From positions 1-64,000 of the forward strand of contig NZ_NVWY01000007.1 of NCBI RefSeq assembly GCF_002733835.1: a stretch of 64,000 nt of DNA, read 5' to 3'. The position numbers and the translations under genes were made by a program. The notes under the pieces are model-generated. The model was given only the letters and a program-made list of their open reading frames with translations, searched no databases and had not been told where the DNA came from. The stretch comes from Alcanivorax sp. (lineage in GTDB: Bacteria; Pseudomonadota; Gammaproteobacteria; Pseudomonadales; Alcanivoracaceae). Shown piece after piece: positions 9,326 through 18,622 of the stretch. Position 1 is the stretch's first letter, and the number at the start of each line of letters is the position of its first letter.

Positions 9326-9769
9326 ATGCAGTTTGCGCTCGATTACTTTCTCTGGATCAAGGCCTTCCACTTGATCGCTGTAATTTGCTGGTTTGCCGGC
9401 ATTTTCTACCTGCCGCGCCTGTTCGTATACCACGCCATGGCAGACGATCAGCCCAGCCGCGAACGCTTCAAGATCATGGAACGCAAACTCTATCGGGGCA
9501 TCATGAACCCCAGCATGATTGTCACCGTAGTCCTTGGCATGTGGATGTTCATGGCAAACATGGAAGCCTACAAAGGCAACGGCTGGATGCACGCCAAACT
9601 GGCGCTGGTGTTCCTTCTGATTGGCTACCACCACGTCTGCCTGTCCTACATGAAGAAGTTCGCCGCCGACGCCAACACCAAAAGCGACAAGTTCTACCGG
9701 ATCTTCAACGAGATCCCGGTTGTCCTGCTCATCGCCATTGTTATTCTGGTGATTGTTCGTCCTTTCTAA
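9326..9769 (+). CDS. hemJ: Protoporphyrinogen IX oxidase HemJ
   Basis: Integral membrane enzyme that oxidises protoporphyrinogen IX to protoporphyrin IX, the step before iron insertion in heme synthesis. The 147-residue protein has four membrane helices, with the conserved His in KAFHLIAVICWFAGIFYLPRL and basic residues in KIMERKLYRGIMNPSM. The ATG at 9326 follows AAGGGAA. The nearby hemL, which acts at the start of the same pathway, supports the call. A CopD-like protein is the main alternative. Confidence 0.85.
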   Translation: MQFALDYFLWIKAFHLIAVICWFAGIFYLPRLFVYHAMADDQPSRERFKIMERKLYRGIMNPSMIVTVVLGMWMFMANMEAYKGNGWMHAKLALVFLLIGYHHVCLSYMKKFAADANTKSDKFYRIFNEIPVVLLIAIVILVIVRPF

Positions 9770-9780
9770 TTCCGGCCAAG

Positions 9781-9837
9781 GCCTGACGCTCGGTACAGAC
9801 CGGCATCAGGCGTCCGGCTTCCAGCATCAGGCGTTAT
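9781..9837. repeat. Heptad-periodic repeat before thiD
   Basis: Successive 7-bp units GGCATCA, GGCGTCC, GGCTTCC, AGCATCA and GGCGTTA run from about 9802 to the thiD start codon. An inverted partner GCCTGACGC stands at 9781-9789. The element occupies the whole gap between hemJ and thiD and leaves no visible ribosome binding site for thiD. Confidence 0.6.
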
Positions 9838-9839
9838 CA

Positions 9840-10601
9840 ATGAAACCGAACATTCTCGTCATCGCCGGCCACGACCCTTCCGGGGGCGCCGGCATCCATG
9901 CCGACATTGAAGCCATTCAGGCCCTGGGCGGCTTCGCCTCCACCCTGATCACCGGGCTCACCGTGCAGAACAGCCAGAACGTGCGCGGCTTCCGGCTCAC
10001 CGATATCGACCTGCTGCAACAACAGGCCGACGCCCTGCTGGACGACATGGATTACCAGGCCATCAAGATCGGCATGACCGGCTCGGTGGTCATCATTGAT
10101 TTCATTGTTTGCCTGCTCAAGCGTCTGCCCGGCGTTCCCGTCATTCTCGACCCGGTACTGGCCGCCGAAGCAGGCGGCAGCCTGGCGCAGGAATCCCTCG
10201 CCGAAGCCATGCTCGAAAAGCTGGCGCCACTGTGCGACGTGATGACCCCCAACCTGCCAGAAGCCCAGGCCCTGAGCGGGCAAACAAGCGTCACCGACTG
10301 CGGTCAGACACTGGTCCAGCGCAGCGGCTGCGCCACCCTGGTCACCGGCACCCACGACGACACCGATCAGGTCATCAACCACCTGTTCACCGCCGTTGGC
10401 GAAGAACAATGGCGGTGGGACCGGTTGCCACACAGCTATCACGGCTCCGGCTGCACCCTGGCCTCCTCCATTGCCTGCCTGCGCGGTCGCGGCCAGTCAC
10501 TGGACAGCGCCGTGGCCAATGGCCAAGCCCACGTGGACCGCTTTCTGCGCGGCGCCTTCCAGCCCGGGCAAGGCCAATACGTGCCCAACCGCCAGGCCTG
10601 A
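9840..10601 (+). CDS. thiD: Hydroxymethylpyrimidine/phosphomethylpyrimidine kinase
   Basis: Ribokinase-fold enzyme that phosphorylates HMP and HMP-P to HMP-PP for thiamine synthesis. The 253-residue protein has the N-terminal GHDPSGGAGIHADIEA signature, the GMTGS stretch and the C-terminal anion hole HGSGCTLASSIA. The ATG at 9840 matches the family start; the open frame extends further upstream through the heptad repeat without similarity. No Shine-Dalgarno is visible, so translation may depend on hemJ or be leader-controlled. thiE follows after 7 bases. Confidence 0.94.
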   Translation: MKPNILVIAGHDPSGGAGIHADIEAIQALGGFASTLITGLTVQNSQNVRGFRLTDIDLLQQQADALLDDMDYQAIKIGMTGSVVIIDFIVCLLKRLPGVPVILDPVLAAEAGGSLAQESLAEAMLEKLAPLCDVMTPNLPEAQALSGQTSVTDCGQTLVQRSGCATLVTGTHDDTDQVINHLFTAVGEEQWRWDRLPHSYHGSGCTLASSIACLRGRGQSLDSAVANGQAHVDRFLRGAFQPGQGQYVPNRQA

Positions 10602-10608
10602 GCGCCCC

Positions 10609-11280
10609 ATGTCCCTCCACCGACGCCACCGGCTCCACGGCCTCTACGCGATCACCGACCCGGCACTGACCCCGGACGAGCGCCTGCTGCCTGCCGCCGA
10701 AGCCGCCCTGCGCGGCGGCGCCCGACTGCTGCAATACCGGGACAAGACCGCCAGCCCGGCCCAGCGCGAATACCGGGCCACCCAGCTACGCGCCCTGTGC
10801 CACCAATACAGTGCCCTGTTTATTGTCAATGATGATCCGGCTCTTGCCGCCCGCGTGGACGCCGATGGCGTGCACATCGGCCAGAGCGACGGCGGCATCG
10901 AAGCCGCCCGCAAGCAGCTGGGAGGTTCACGGATTATCGGCGTCACCTGCCACGGCGATCTGGCATTGGCCGGCCAAGCCGCCGAAGCCGGCGCCGATTA
11001 CCTGGCCATGGGTCGCTTCTTCACCTCGCAGACCAAACCCCAGGCGCCGCCGGCCTCACTGACGGTGCTACGCCAGGCCTGCCAGCAGTTTCATCAACCC
11101 GTGGTAGCCATCGGCGGAGTGAATCCGGATAATGCGCCGCAACTGATCGACGCTGGCGCCGTGTCTGTGGCGGTCATTCATGCCCTGTTCGGGCACGCCG
11201 ACACGGCCTCCATCGAAGCAGCAGCACGCCGCCTCAGCGCCTGTTTCCCGGCCTCCGCCGGACAGGCCATCCCAGAATAG
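10609..11280 (+). CDS. thiE: Thiamine-phosphate synthase
   Basis: TIM-barrel enzyme joining HMP-PP and thiazole phosphate into thiamine phosphate. The 223-residue protein has the pyrophosphate site [26 protein letters not shown] and IGGVNPDN motifs in order. Starting at the ATG 7 bases after the thiD stop gives the usual length. It forms a tight run with thiD, its direct pathway partner, and hemL follows after 19 bases. Confidence 0.95.
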   Translation: MSLHRRHRLHGLYAITDPALTPDERLLPAAEAALRGGARLLQYRDKTASPAQREYRATQLRALCHQYSALFIVNDDPALAARVDADGVHIGQSDGGIEAARKQLGGSRIIGVTCHGDLALAGQAAEAGADYLAMGRFFTSQTKPQAPPASLTVLRQACQQFHQPVVAIGGVNPDNAPQLIDAGAVSVAVIHALFGHADTASIEAAARRLSACFPASAGQAIPE

Positions 11281-11299
11281 ATTCAACAGAGGACACACC

Positions 11300-12580
11300 A
11301 TGAGCCGCAAGCACTCTGAACAGCTTTTCCGTCAGGCCCAGAAACACATTCCCGGCGGCGTGAATTCCCCGGTGCGGGCGTTCAAAAGCGTCGGCGGCAC
11401 ACCGGTGTTCTTCCATTCCGCCCGTGGCGCCTACCTGTTCGACGAAGACGACAATCAATACATCGATTACGTGGGCTCCTGGGGCCCCATGATCCTGGGC
11501 CATAACCACCCCCACGTGGTGGCCGCCGTGCAGGCCGCCGTACAGGAAGGACTGAGCTTCGGCGCCCCCACCGCAACGGAAGTGGCCATGGCCGACAAGG
11601 TCTGCGAACTGGTGCCCTCCATGGACATGGTGCGCATGGTCAACTCCGGCACTGAAGCCACCATGAGCGCCATCCGCCTGGCCCGCGGCTACACCGGCCG
11701 CAACAAGATCATCAAGTTTGAAGGTTGCTACCACGGGCACGTGGACAGCCTGCTGGTGAAAGCCGGCTCCGGCGCCATCGCCATTCCCGGCTCCCCCGGC
11801 GTACCGGAAGCCGTCACCGCGGACACCCTGGTGCTGAACTACAATGATGCCGCCAGCGTCACCCAGGCTTTCGAAGAAAACGGCGACGACATCGCCGCCA
11901 TCATCGTGGAGCCGGTGGCCGGCAACATGAACTGTGTCCCCGCCACCGAGAATTTCCTGCAGACCCTGCGCCAGCAATGTGACAACAACGGCGCGGTGCT
12001 GATTTTCGATGAAGTCATGAGCGGGTTCCGGGTAGCGCTGGGCGGCGCCCAGGGCCATTACGGCATCACCCCGGACATGACCACCCTGGGCAAGATTGTC
12101 GGGGGCGGCATGCCGGTGGGCGCCTTTGGCGGCAAGCAGGCCATCATGGAGCATCTGGCCCCGCTCGGGCCGGTCTACCAGGCCGGCACCCTGTCCGGTA
12201 ACCCGGTGGCCATGGCTGCAGGCCTGGCGACGCTGAACCTGATCAGCGAGCCCGGCTTCCACGACGCGCTGACGGAAAAAACCACCCGCCTGCTGGAAGG
12301 CCTGACCGCCGCCGCCCATGCGCAAGGGGTGTCATTCACCACTGCACAGGCCGGCGCCATGTTCGGGCTGTTCTTCACCGACCAGAACCGTATCAGCAGC
12401 TTTGCGGAAGTGATGGCCTGCGACAGCGAGCGCTTCAACCGCTTCTTCCACGCCATGCTGGACCAGGGCATTTATCTGGCGCCCAGCGCGTTCGAAGCGG
12501 GGTTCGTGTCTGTGGCGCACAGTGATGAGGATATCGATGCCACCATCGCCGCCGCACGCAAGGCGTTTGCGAAGGTGTAA
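11300..12580 (+). CDS. hemL: Glutamate-1-semialdehyde 2,1-aminomutase
   Basis: PLP enzyme that makes 5-aminolevulinate in the C5 heme pathway. The 426-residue length is exact for the family. The N-terminal [14 protein letters not shown], the [10 protein letters not shown] stretch, [10 protein letters not shown] and the PLP lysine in [17 protein letters not shown] are intact. AGAGG lies before the ATG at 11300. It ends the hemJ-thiD-thiE-hemL run; a REPIN follows. Confidence 0.97.
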   Translation: MSRKHSEQLFRQAQKHIPGGVNSPVRAFKSVGGTPVFFHSARGAYLFDEDDNQYIDYVGSWGPMILGHNHPHVVAAVQAAVQEGLSFGAPTATEVAMADKVCELVPSMDMVRMVNSGTEATMSAIRLARGYTGRNKIIKFEGCYHGHVDSLLVKAGSGAIAIPGSPGVPEAVTADTLVLNYNDAASVTQAFEENGDDIAAIIVEPVAGNMNCVPATENFLQTLRQQCDNNGAVLIFDEVMSGFRVALGGAQGHYGITPDMTTLGKIVGGGMPVGAFGGKQAIMEHLAPLGPVYQAGTLSGNPVAMAAGLATLNLISEPGFHDALTEKTTRLLEGLTAAAHAQGVSFTTAQAGAMFGLFFTDQNRISSFAEVMACDSERFNRFFHAMLDQGIYLAPSAFEAGFVSVAHSDEDIDATIAAARKAFAKV

Positions 12581-12601
12581 AGGCCTGACCAGAATCTCAC
12601 C

Positions 12602-12728
12602 TGTAGGCGCACCTCTTGAGGTGCGAACCGTGCCGCGTAAGCAGGGATTTGTGAGCGACGCTTGCGTGAAAGCTGTATCGTTTTCCCTCGCCAAGGCTCG
12701 GGTTCGCGCCTCAAGAGGCGCTCCTACA
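12602..12728. repeat. REPIN (two inverted GTAG-type REPs)
   Basis: REP 1 (12602-12628) begins TGTAGGCGC and holds a perfect 7-bp hairpin GCACCTC/GAGGTGC, ending GCGAAC. REP 2 (12702-12728) is in opposite orientation, GTTCGCGCCTC to GCTCCTACA, with its own perfect hairpin. The spacer is 73 bases. The pattern GTAGGAGC...GCGAA is that of Pseudomonas REP/REPIN elements mobilised by RAYT transposases; no RAYT gene is in the window. It fills the gap between hemL and ybaK. Confidence 0.85.
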
Positions 12729-12746
12729 GCGGCCCCATAAGCAAGG

Positions 12747-13214
12747 TCAGTCGCGCACCAAGACGGCCTGCTTGCCGCCGATGAGCTTCAGTAAAGCCCC
12801 CGGCGCCATGGCGATTTCCAGCCCGCGCCGGCCGGCGCTCATGTAGATAATCTCGTGGGATGCCGCGCTGCCATCCAGATATAACGGCAACCGTTTCTTC
12901 TGCCCCAGCGGGCTAATGCCGCCCAGCACATAACCGGTTAATCGTTGCGCCTTGTCCGCCGGGCACATCTGCGCCTTCTTGCCACCGTGGGCACGGGCCA
13001 GATATTTCAGGTCCAGCTGATGGGCCACTGGCACCATGGCCACCACCGGCGCGTCATCCACCAGCGCCATCAGCGTCTTGAACACCTGCTCCACCGGCAG
13101 GCCCAGAGCCTCGGCCGCTTCCAACCCGTAGCTTTGCGCTTTCGGGTCGTGTTCGTAGCTATGCAGCGTAAACGCTACCTTGCCGCGCTTGGCGGCCTGC
13201 ACCGCCGGTGTCAT
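12747..13214 (-). CDS. ybaK: Cys-tRNA(Pro) deacylase, YbaK/EbsC type
   Basis: Editing enzyme of 155 residues that hydrolyses mischarged Cys-tRNA(Pro). The fold signatures HSYEHDP, the catalytic-lysine region EQVFKTLM, YLARAHGGKK and GYVLGGISPLGQKK are all present, and length is typical. Its ATG overlaps the stop of the upstream TPR lipoprotein gene (ATGA), so the two are translationally coupled, though a functional link is not obvious. Confidence 0.92.
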   Translation of the reverse strand: MTPAVQAAKRGKVAFTLHSYEHDPKAQSYGLEAAEALGLPVEQVFKTLMALVDDAPVVAMVPVAHQLDLKYLARAHGGKKAQMCPADKAQRLTGYVLGGISPLGQKKRLPLYLDGSAASHEIIYMSAGRRGLEIAMAPGALLKLIGGKQAVLVRD

Positions 13215-13663
13215 GCCTTGCGCGACTCCGGGTCACGCAGCGTCGCCGCCCGTTCGCGAGCCGCCTTCGCTCCCGCGGCATCGCCTTGCCGGTCCCGCGC
13301 GGTGGCCACCAATTCCCATAAACCTGCCTGATACGCCGGGTGGTCCGGCGCCAGACGCAGCGCTTTCAGGGCAAAGCCTTCCGCACCTCGGGCGTCGCCT
13401 TCTGTCAGGCGCAGGTCCGCCAGCTGCTTGTACAGCCAGGAGGAATCAGGGGCAATATTCAGCGCCCGCTCCAGATACCGTTCCGCCCGGGAATTATCCC
13501 CTTGCTGGCGCGCCTGCTCGGCACTGGCCAACAGACTCAGCGCCGGAGAACCTTCCAGTTCCTGGCTGGCAGTCATCGGTTCCTGCGGTTCTTCGACCAC
13601 GGGCTTCACCGCACACCCCACCATCACGGCACTGATTAGCACCAATCGAACCAGCTTTTGCAT
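13211..13663 (-). CDS. Small TPR lipoprotein
   Basis: Predicted lipoprotein of 150 residues: a short basic signal sequence ending in the lipobox VMVGC (modified Cys at about 17), a Pro/Glu-rich linker, then about three tetratricopeptide-like helical pairs (about 40-145: AERYLERALNIAPDSSWLYKQLADL, then GFALKALRLAPDHPAY). The ATG at 13663 puts the signal at the very N-terminus and follows AGGA by 8 bases; an ATG three codons up (13672) is possible. It lies between mrcB and ybaK on the same strand; an accessory role for the synthase PBP1B is conceivable but not shown. Confidence 0.75.
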   Translation of the reverse strand: MQKLVRLVLISAVMVGCAVKPVVEEPQEPMTASQELEGSPALSLLASAEQARQQGDNSRAERYLERALNIAPDSSWLYKQLADLRLTEGDARGAEGFALKALRLAPDHPAYQAGLWELVATARDRQGDAAGAKAARERAATLRDPESRKA

Positions 13664-13734
13664 AAACAACATCCTGACCCCTATTTCCTTGATCGCAGGT
13701 TGAATTGAGCGAGCCACCGCAAACCGCATGGCGT

Positions 13735-16074
13735 TTAATCAAACAGGCCCTTGAACCATCCTTTGATGCCCTTGCCGGTTTGTTTCACTGTGCCACAACC
13801 ATCGCTGTCTTCGGGAATCGACGCGGCCAGCATGGGGTAGCGACGGGCATTGCCACAACCTTCTGCACTGACGCGGCGGCCGTCTTCATTCATCCATACC
13901 CATTCCACGCTGGGCGGCGGGTTTTGTGACAGGCTGCGCTGTGGCAGCTTGCCCATCAAATTCGCCCACACCGGCAAGGCGCCGCTGGAGCCGGTAATCC
14001 CCGCGTTTTTGTTGTCGTCACGGCCCACCCAGACCACCGCCAAGTGATTGGCCGAGAACCCGGCAAACCAGGCATCGCGGAAATCATCACTGGTACCGGT
14101 CTTGCCGGCCACTTTCAGATCCGACGGCAGCGCCGCACGAGCGGCACGGGCGGTGCCTTCTTCCACGACCTGTTGCATGGCCCACTGGGTCAAGAAAGCC
14201 GGCCCGGCCTCCACCACTTCGTCGGTGCTCACCGGATAACGGGCCAGCGGTTTGCCGTCCTTGTCCAGCACATCGGTAATGGAGCGCAGCCGGGTACTGA
14301 AGCCACCGGTGGCCAGCGGCTGATACATCATCGCCACTTCAAACGGGGTCAATTCCAGGCTCCCCAACAGAATACTCGGGTACAGCGGGATATTGCGGGT
14401 AACGCCCAGGGTCTTCATGGTGTCGGCCACCTTGTCCAGGCCCACATCCAGCCCCAGCCGCGCGGTGGCCTGGTTACGGGACAAGGCCAGCACATCCACC
14501 ATGGGCATGGCGCCCTTGGCCTTCTTGTCGAAGTTCTGTGGCGCCCACACGCTGCCATTGGGCAACTTCACCTGAATCGGACCGTCTTCCACTAAAGAGG
14601 CCAACGAGTAGGTTTCCGGTTGCTCAACCGCCGACAAGATAACCGCCGGTTTGGCCAGGGAGCCCATGGGTCGCTGAGCATCCAGCGCCCGATTGAAACC
14701 CGCCTGCCGCGAGTCCCGGTTACTCACCAGCGCCAGCACATCGCCCTGGGCCGGCGCCACCACCACCACAGCACCGTTGAGTTTTTTCACCTGTTTCGGA
14801 TCGCGATGATTGAGATGCTCTTTCAGCGCTCCTTCCGAGGCCAGTTGCGCCAGCACATCCAGGGTGGAGTGAATATGCAGCCCTTCATCGCTGAGCACCT
14901 CCGGCGGGTAATCCCGCGCCAGCTGACGGCGCACCAGATCAATAAACGCCGGGAAGGCATACAGCGCGGATGCACCCCGCGGCACCACTTCCAGCGGCCG
15001 GGCGCTGTACTTGTTGTAGTCCGCTTCAGACAATGCCCCCTCGTCCCGCGCGACTTGCAACACGGTATTGCGGCGCTCCATGGCCCGCTCCGGGCGGCGG
15101 CGCGGGTCGTACCAGCTGGGGCCTTTCAGCAAGGCCACCAGCGTCGCCAGCTGATGGGGTTCCAGTTCTTCCAGCGGTCGGCCAAACAGGAACTGCGCTC
15201 CCAGGCCCATACCATGAATGGCGCGGGCGCCGTCCTGGCCGAGATAGACCTCATTCAAGTAGGCCTCGAGAATCTGGTCCTTGCTGTAATGCAGCTCCAG
15301 CAGCAAGGCCATGGGCATTTCCATCAGCTTGCGCGACAGGGTCCGGTCGGAGCTGAGCCAGAAGTTTTTCACCAGCTGCTGGGTCAGGGTACTGCCGCCC
15401 TGCACCAGGCCGCCGGCCTTGATATTGGCCAACATGGCGCGGCTCAAGCCGCGCAGGGAAATGCCATGGTGGTCGTAGAAACTGCGGTCTTCGGTGGCGA
15501 TGAGCATGTCCACCAGCAACGGCGGCACCTTATCCAGCGGCACCAGCACCCGGTCCTCAGCGTGCTGGGGGTGAATACTGCCGATCTGCAATGGCTCCAG
15601 CCGGGCCAGGCGATCGCCGCCGGCTTCCAGGCTGCGAATCTGCCCGCCGGACAGGGACAGCCGAATACGCTCGGACTGCTCGCCACCGTCGCTGTCATTG
15701 AAACCCCGAGTGTGAATCAGCAGGGAATTGCCCTGCACCGCGAAACTGCCCGGCGTACTGGCCCGCGCATCACGCCGGTAACGCATCAGGTCCAGCAGCT
15801 TGAGCATGTCATCACGGGACAACACCCGGCCTTCATACAATTCCACCGGCCGGGCATAGACCCGCGCCGGCAGCTGCCAGGCATGGGAATCGAACCGCTC
15901 GCGCACCAGCGCATCCAGGTACGCCATGCCGGCGGCCCCGAGCACCAGGCACACCAGCCCGACCTTGGCAATGAATGACCAACTGAACCAGCGCCGGCGC
16001 TGGGCGGAGGGCTGCTTTTTTCTACTGGGTTGCCGCCGCGACTTTGCGGGGGACTTTTTCGCTTTTTTTGCCAT
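13735..16074 (-). CDS. mrcB: Penicillin-binding protein 1B (bifunctional murein synthase)
   Basis: Class A PBP of 779 residues, anchored in the inner membrane by one helix (about 34-53) after a Lys/Arg-rich tail. A UB2H-like region (about 60-140) would bind an outer-membrane LpoB-type activator. The glycosyltransferase domain shows the catalytic EDRSFYDHHGIS (about 195-206); the transpeptidase domain shows SLAK (about 470), SRN and KTGTS (about 657). The start at 16074 is chosen because upstream residues do not match the family. Its promoter region is shared with the divergent PfkB kinase. Confidence 0.96.
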   Translation of the reverse strand: MAKKAKKSPAKSRRQPSRKKQPSAQRRRWFSWSFIAKVGLVCLVLGAAGMAYLDALVRERFDSHAWQLPARVYARPVELYEGRVLSRDDMLKLLDLMRYRRDARASTPGSFAVQGNSLLIHTRGFNDSDGGEQSERIRLSLSGGQIRSLEAGGDRLARLEPLQIGSIHPQHAEDRVLVPLDKVPPLLVDMLIATEDRSFYDHHGISLRGLSRAMLANIKAGGLVQGGSTLTQQLVKNFWLSSDRTLSRKLMEMPMALLLELHYSKDQILEAYLNEVYLGQDGARAIHGMGLGAQFLFGRPLEELEPHQLATLVALLKGPSWYDPRRRPERAMERRNTVLQVARDEGALSEADYNKYSARPLEVVPRGASALYAFPAFIDLVRRQLARDYPPEVLSDEGLHIHSTLDVLAQLASEGALKEHLNHRDPKQVKKLNGAVVVVAPAQGDVLALVSNRDSRQAGFNRALDAQRPMGSLAKPAVILSAVEQPETYSLASLVEDGPIQVKLPNGSVWAPQNFDKKAKGAMPMVDVLALSRNQATARLGLDVGLDKVADTMKTLGVTRNIPLYPSILLGSLELTPFEVAMMYQPLATGGFSTRLRSITDVLDKDGKPLARYPVSTDEVVEAGPAFLTQWAMQQVVEEGTARAARAALPSDLKVAGKTGTSDDFRDAWFAGFSANHLAVVWVGRDDNKNAGITGSSGALPVWANLMGKLPQRSLSQNPPPSVEWVWMNEDGRRVSAEGCGNARRYPMLAASIPEDSDGCGTVKQTGKGIKGWFKGLFD

Positions 16075-16190
16075 GGGCCGGAGTATAGAGAAAAGTGTGG
16101 GTACTTTATGAGTGTGGGGGCAGAAATATGTTCCCGGAGGCAAAATCCCTGAGCCAAGAGGGATAACCCCGGCCCGCTGGCGTACAAATT

Positions 16191-16218
16191 TTGCATGCAG
16201 CGCCCGGCAGCCCATAAT
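16191..16218 (+). promoter_or_regulatory. Likely sigma-70 promoter of the PfkB kinase gene
   Basis: TTGCAT (16191-16196) and CATAAT (16213-16218) are separated by 16 bases, about 30 bases before the start codon. Match to consensus is fair. Confidence 0.5.
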
Positions 16219-16249
16219 AGCCGCCCCTGCAACCCGGTTCGGAGCTTCC

Positions 16250-17254
16250 ATGACAAAGCAATATGACGTTTACGCCCTCGGTAATGCCCTGGTGGACACG
16301 GAAATCGAGGTCAGCGACGCCTTCCTGCAACGCATGGAAGTGGGCAAGGGCCTGATGACACTGGTGGATGAAGCGCGCCAGGCGGAATTGATCGAAGCAC
16401 TGGCCAACGAAGCCGAGCCCCGCAAACAGACCAGCGGTGGCTCCGCCTGCAACACCGTCGTCGCCACCCGCTACTTCGGCGGCAACAGTTACTACGCCTG
16501 CAAAGTGGCCGACGACGCCACCGGCGCCATCTTCGTCGATGACCTGACCGCCGCCGGCGTGGACACCAACATGAACGGCCCACGGGAGACGGGTGTTTCC
16601 GGCAAATGCCTGGTCATGCTGACGCCGGATGCCGAGCGCACCATGAACACCTACCTGGGCATCTCCAGCCAGGTCTCCGATACCGAACTGGACGAAGCTG
16701 CCATCGCCGCCAGCCAGTATGTTTATCTGGAGGGCTATCTGGTCAGTGGCGACAGCTCCCGCGCCGCCGCCATCAAACTCCGTCAGCTGGCCGAAAAGCA
16801 CGGCGTAAAGACCTCGCTGACCTTCTCCGACCCGGCCATGGTGCAGTTTTTCAAAGACGGCCTGAATGAAATGCTCGGCGAGCGTGTGGACCTGCTGTTC
16901 TGCAACGAAGCCGAAGCCACCAGCTTCACCGACACCGATAACGTGGACGCTGCCCTGGAAGCGCTCAAGCCGCGCTGCAGTTCAGCCGTGATTACTCTCG
17001 GGGCGGACGGCGCCCTGGCCTGGGACGGCGAACAGACGCACCGCATCGACCCGGTGCCGGTAAAAGCCATCGACAGCAACGGCGCGGGCGACATGTTTGC
17101 CGGCGCCTTCCTGTATGCCATTACCCACGGCCACGACTTTGCCGCTGCCGGCAAACTCGCCTCCGCCGCCGCCGCAAGGCTGGTCAGCGAATTTGGCCCG
17201 CGCCTCCCGGCACAGGTCCACCAGGAACTTCGCAACGCCGTTCTCGGCGAATAA
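16250..17254 (+). CDS. PfkB-family carbohydrate/adenosine kinase
   Basis: Ribokinase-fold kinase of 334 residues. The substrate Gly-Gly signature (TSGGSACNTVVATRYFGG) lies at about 64-81 and the catalytic anion hole SNGAGDMFAGAFLY near the C-terminus, with its Asp base. Proteins of this length and with this N-terminus (YDVYALGNALVDTEIEV) are usually annotated as adenosine kinases, but sugar kinases cannot be excluded. It is divergent from mrcB and followed by a Rieske protein. Confidence 0.82.
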   Translation: MTKQYDVYALGNALVDTEIEVSDAFLQRMEVGKGLMTLVDEARQAELIEALANEAEPRKQTSGGSACNTVVATRYFGGNSYYACKVADDATGAIFVDDLTAAGVDTNMNGPRETGVSGKCLVMLTPDAERTMNTYLGISSQVSDTELDEAAIAASQYVYLEGYLVSGDSSRAAAIKLRQLAEKHGVKTSLTFSDPAMVQFFKDGLNEMLGERVDLLFCNEAEATSFTDTDNVDAALEALKPRCSSAVITLGADGALAWDGEQTHRIDPVPVKAIDSNGAGDMFAGAFLYAITHGHDFAAAGKLASAAAARLVSEFGPRLPAQVHQELRNAVLGE

Positions 17255-17307
17255 CCGCAGGGCGGCCAGTTCTTCCCGACGACACAGCATCACGGAAAAC
17301 CAGGACC

Positions 17308-17640
17308 ATGGAACACATCTGCAACGTGAACGACATCGAGCATGAGAGTGCTCGGGAATTTCAGAAAGACGGCCAGCCGATTGTCGTCGCCAGGTTCGAT
17401 GGGCAGATTCACGCCTACATCAACTGGTGCCCACATCTGGGCATCGAACTGAACTTCATGCCCGATGAATTCATGGACGGCGACAGCCAGTTCATCATGT
17501 GCGCCAACCACGGCGCCCTGTTCGAAGTGGAGACCGGCAATTGCCTGTCCGGCCCCTGCAGCGGCGACAAGCTGATTCCTGTACCGCTGGAAGTCCGCGG
17601 CGAGGAAGTCTGGCTCGGCGAGGTTCCCCAGCCCGCATGA
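17308..17640 (+). CDS. Rieske [2Fe-2S] ferredoxin-like protein
   Basis: Small soluble Rieske protein of 110 residues with the cluster motifs CPHLG and CANHGA, whose two Cys and two His bind a [2Fe-2S] centre. No signal peptide or membrane anchor is present, so it is a cytoplasmic electron carrier or a sensor, like the NirD-type ferredoxins. The srkA start codon overlaps its stop (ATGA), so both are translated together. The partner oxidoreductase is not in the window. Confidence 0.87.
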   Translation: MEHICNVNDIEHESAREFQKDGQPIVVARFDGQIHAYINWCPHLGIELNFMPDEFMDGDSQFIMCANHGALFEVETGNCLSGPCSGDKLIPVPLEVRGEEVWLGEVPQPA

Positions 17641-18608
17641 AAGCGCAAAGCAGCCACCCCTTCGATTTACTGACCCCGGACTACATGCTGGATGCCGTCG
17701 ATGCCGCCGGCTTTCTCAGCGATGGCCGGCTGCTGCAGCTGAACAGTTTTGAGAACCGGGTGTATCAGGTGGGCCAGGAAGACGGCCCGCCGGTAATCGT
17801 GAAGTTCTACCGCCCGCACCGCTGGAGCGATGAACAAATCCTCGAAGAACATGCCTTCAGCCTGTTTCTGGCGGACCGGGACCTGCCAGTGGTCGCCCCC
17901 GTCGAAAAGAACGGCACCAGCCTGTTCCATTGCGACGACTTTGCTTTCGCCGTGTTTCGCCGCGCCGGCGGCCACGCCCCGGAGCTGGCCAACGACGATC
18001 ATCTGGAGCAGTTAGGCCGCACCCTGGCTCGCTGGCATACCTGCGGCAGCGACCGCCCCTATCAGACGCGTCCGACCCTGCAGATCGTCGACGACATCCG
18101 CACCGCCAGCACCTTTCTCACTAACGATGTGGTGGATCTGAACTACCGGGGACAATATCGGGATGTGACCGGCCAGATACTGGAAAAGGTGGAGCAACAA
18201 CTGGCCGAGCACAACTTTCCCTTACTGAACGTGCACGGCGACTGCCACACCGGCAATATCCTGTGGCGAGATGATAGCCCCCACTTCGTGGACCTGGACG
18301 ACAGCCTGCGCGCGCCCGCCATGCAGGACATCTGGATGCTGCTGTCTGGTGAACACGACGAACAGCAACACCAGCTACGGGTACTCGCCCGTGGTTATGA
18401 CACCTTCCTGCCGTTCCCCTGGAACCAGACAGTCCTGATTGATCCGCTGCGCCTGCGCCGCATCATCAACTACGATGCCTGGCTGGCCAAACGCTGGGAC
18501 GACCCGGCCTTCCCGCCGGCCTTTCCGTGGTTCGAATCCATGAATTACTGGGGCAACCAGGTGACCTTATTGCAACAGCAGCTGCGCAGTTTGCAGACCC
18601 CGCTGTAG
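17637..18608 (+). CDS. srkA: Stress response kinase A (YihE/SrkA)
   Basis: Choline-kinase-like Ser/Thr protein kinase of 323 residues that in E. coli limits stress-induced death. The Brenner motif HGDCHTGNILW and the metal site VDLDDS are intact, and the N-terminal lysine (PPVIVKFYRPHRW) and the length fit. The start ATG overlaps the Rieske stop. The stop TAG is directly followed by a dense cluster of REP elements. Confidence 0.93.
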   Translation: MKAQSSHPFDLLTPDYMLDAVDAAGFLSDGRLLQLNSFENRVYQVGQEDGPPVIVKFYRPHRWSDEQILEEHAFSLFLADRDLPVVAPVEKNGTSLFHCDDFAFAVFRRAGGHAPELANDDHLEQLGRTLARWHTCGSDRPYQTRPTLQIVDDIRTASTFLTNDVVDLNYRGQYRDVTGQILEKVEQQLAEHNFPLLNVHGDCHTGNILWRDDSPHFVDLDDSLRAPAMQDIWMLLSGEHDEQQHQLRVLARGYDTFLPFPWNQTVLIDPLRLRRIINYDAWLAKRWDDPAFPPAFPWFESMNYWGNQVTLLQQQLRSLQTPL

Positions 18609-18622
18609 AGGACAGCGAATTT

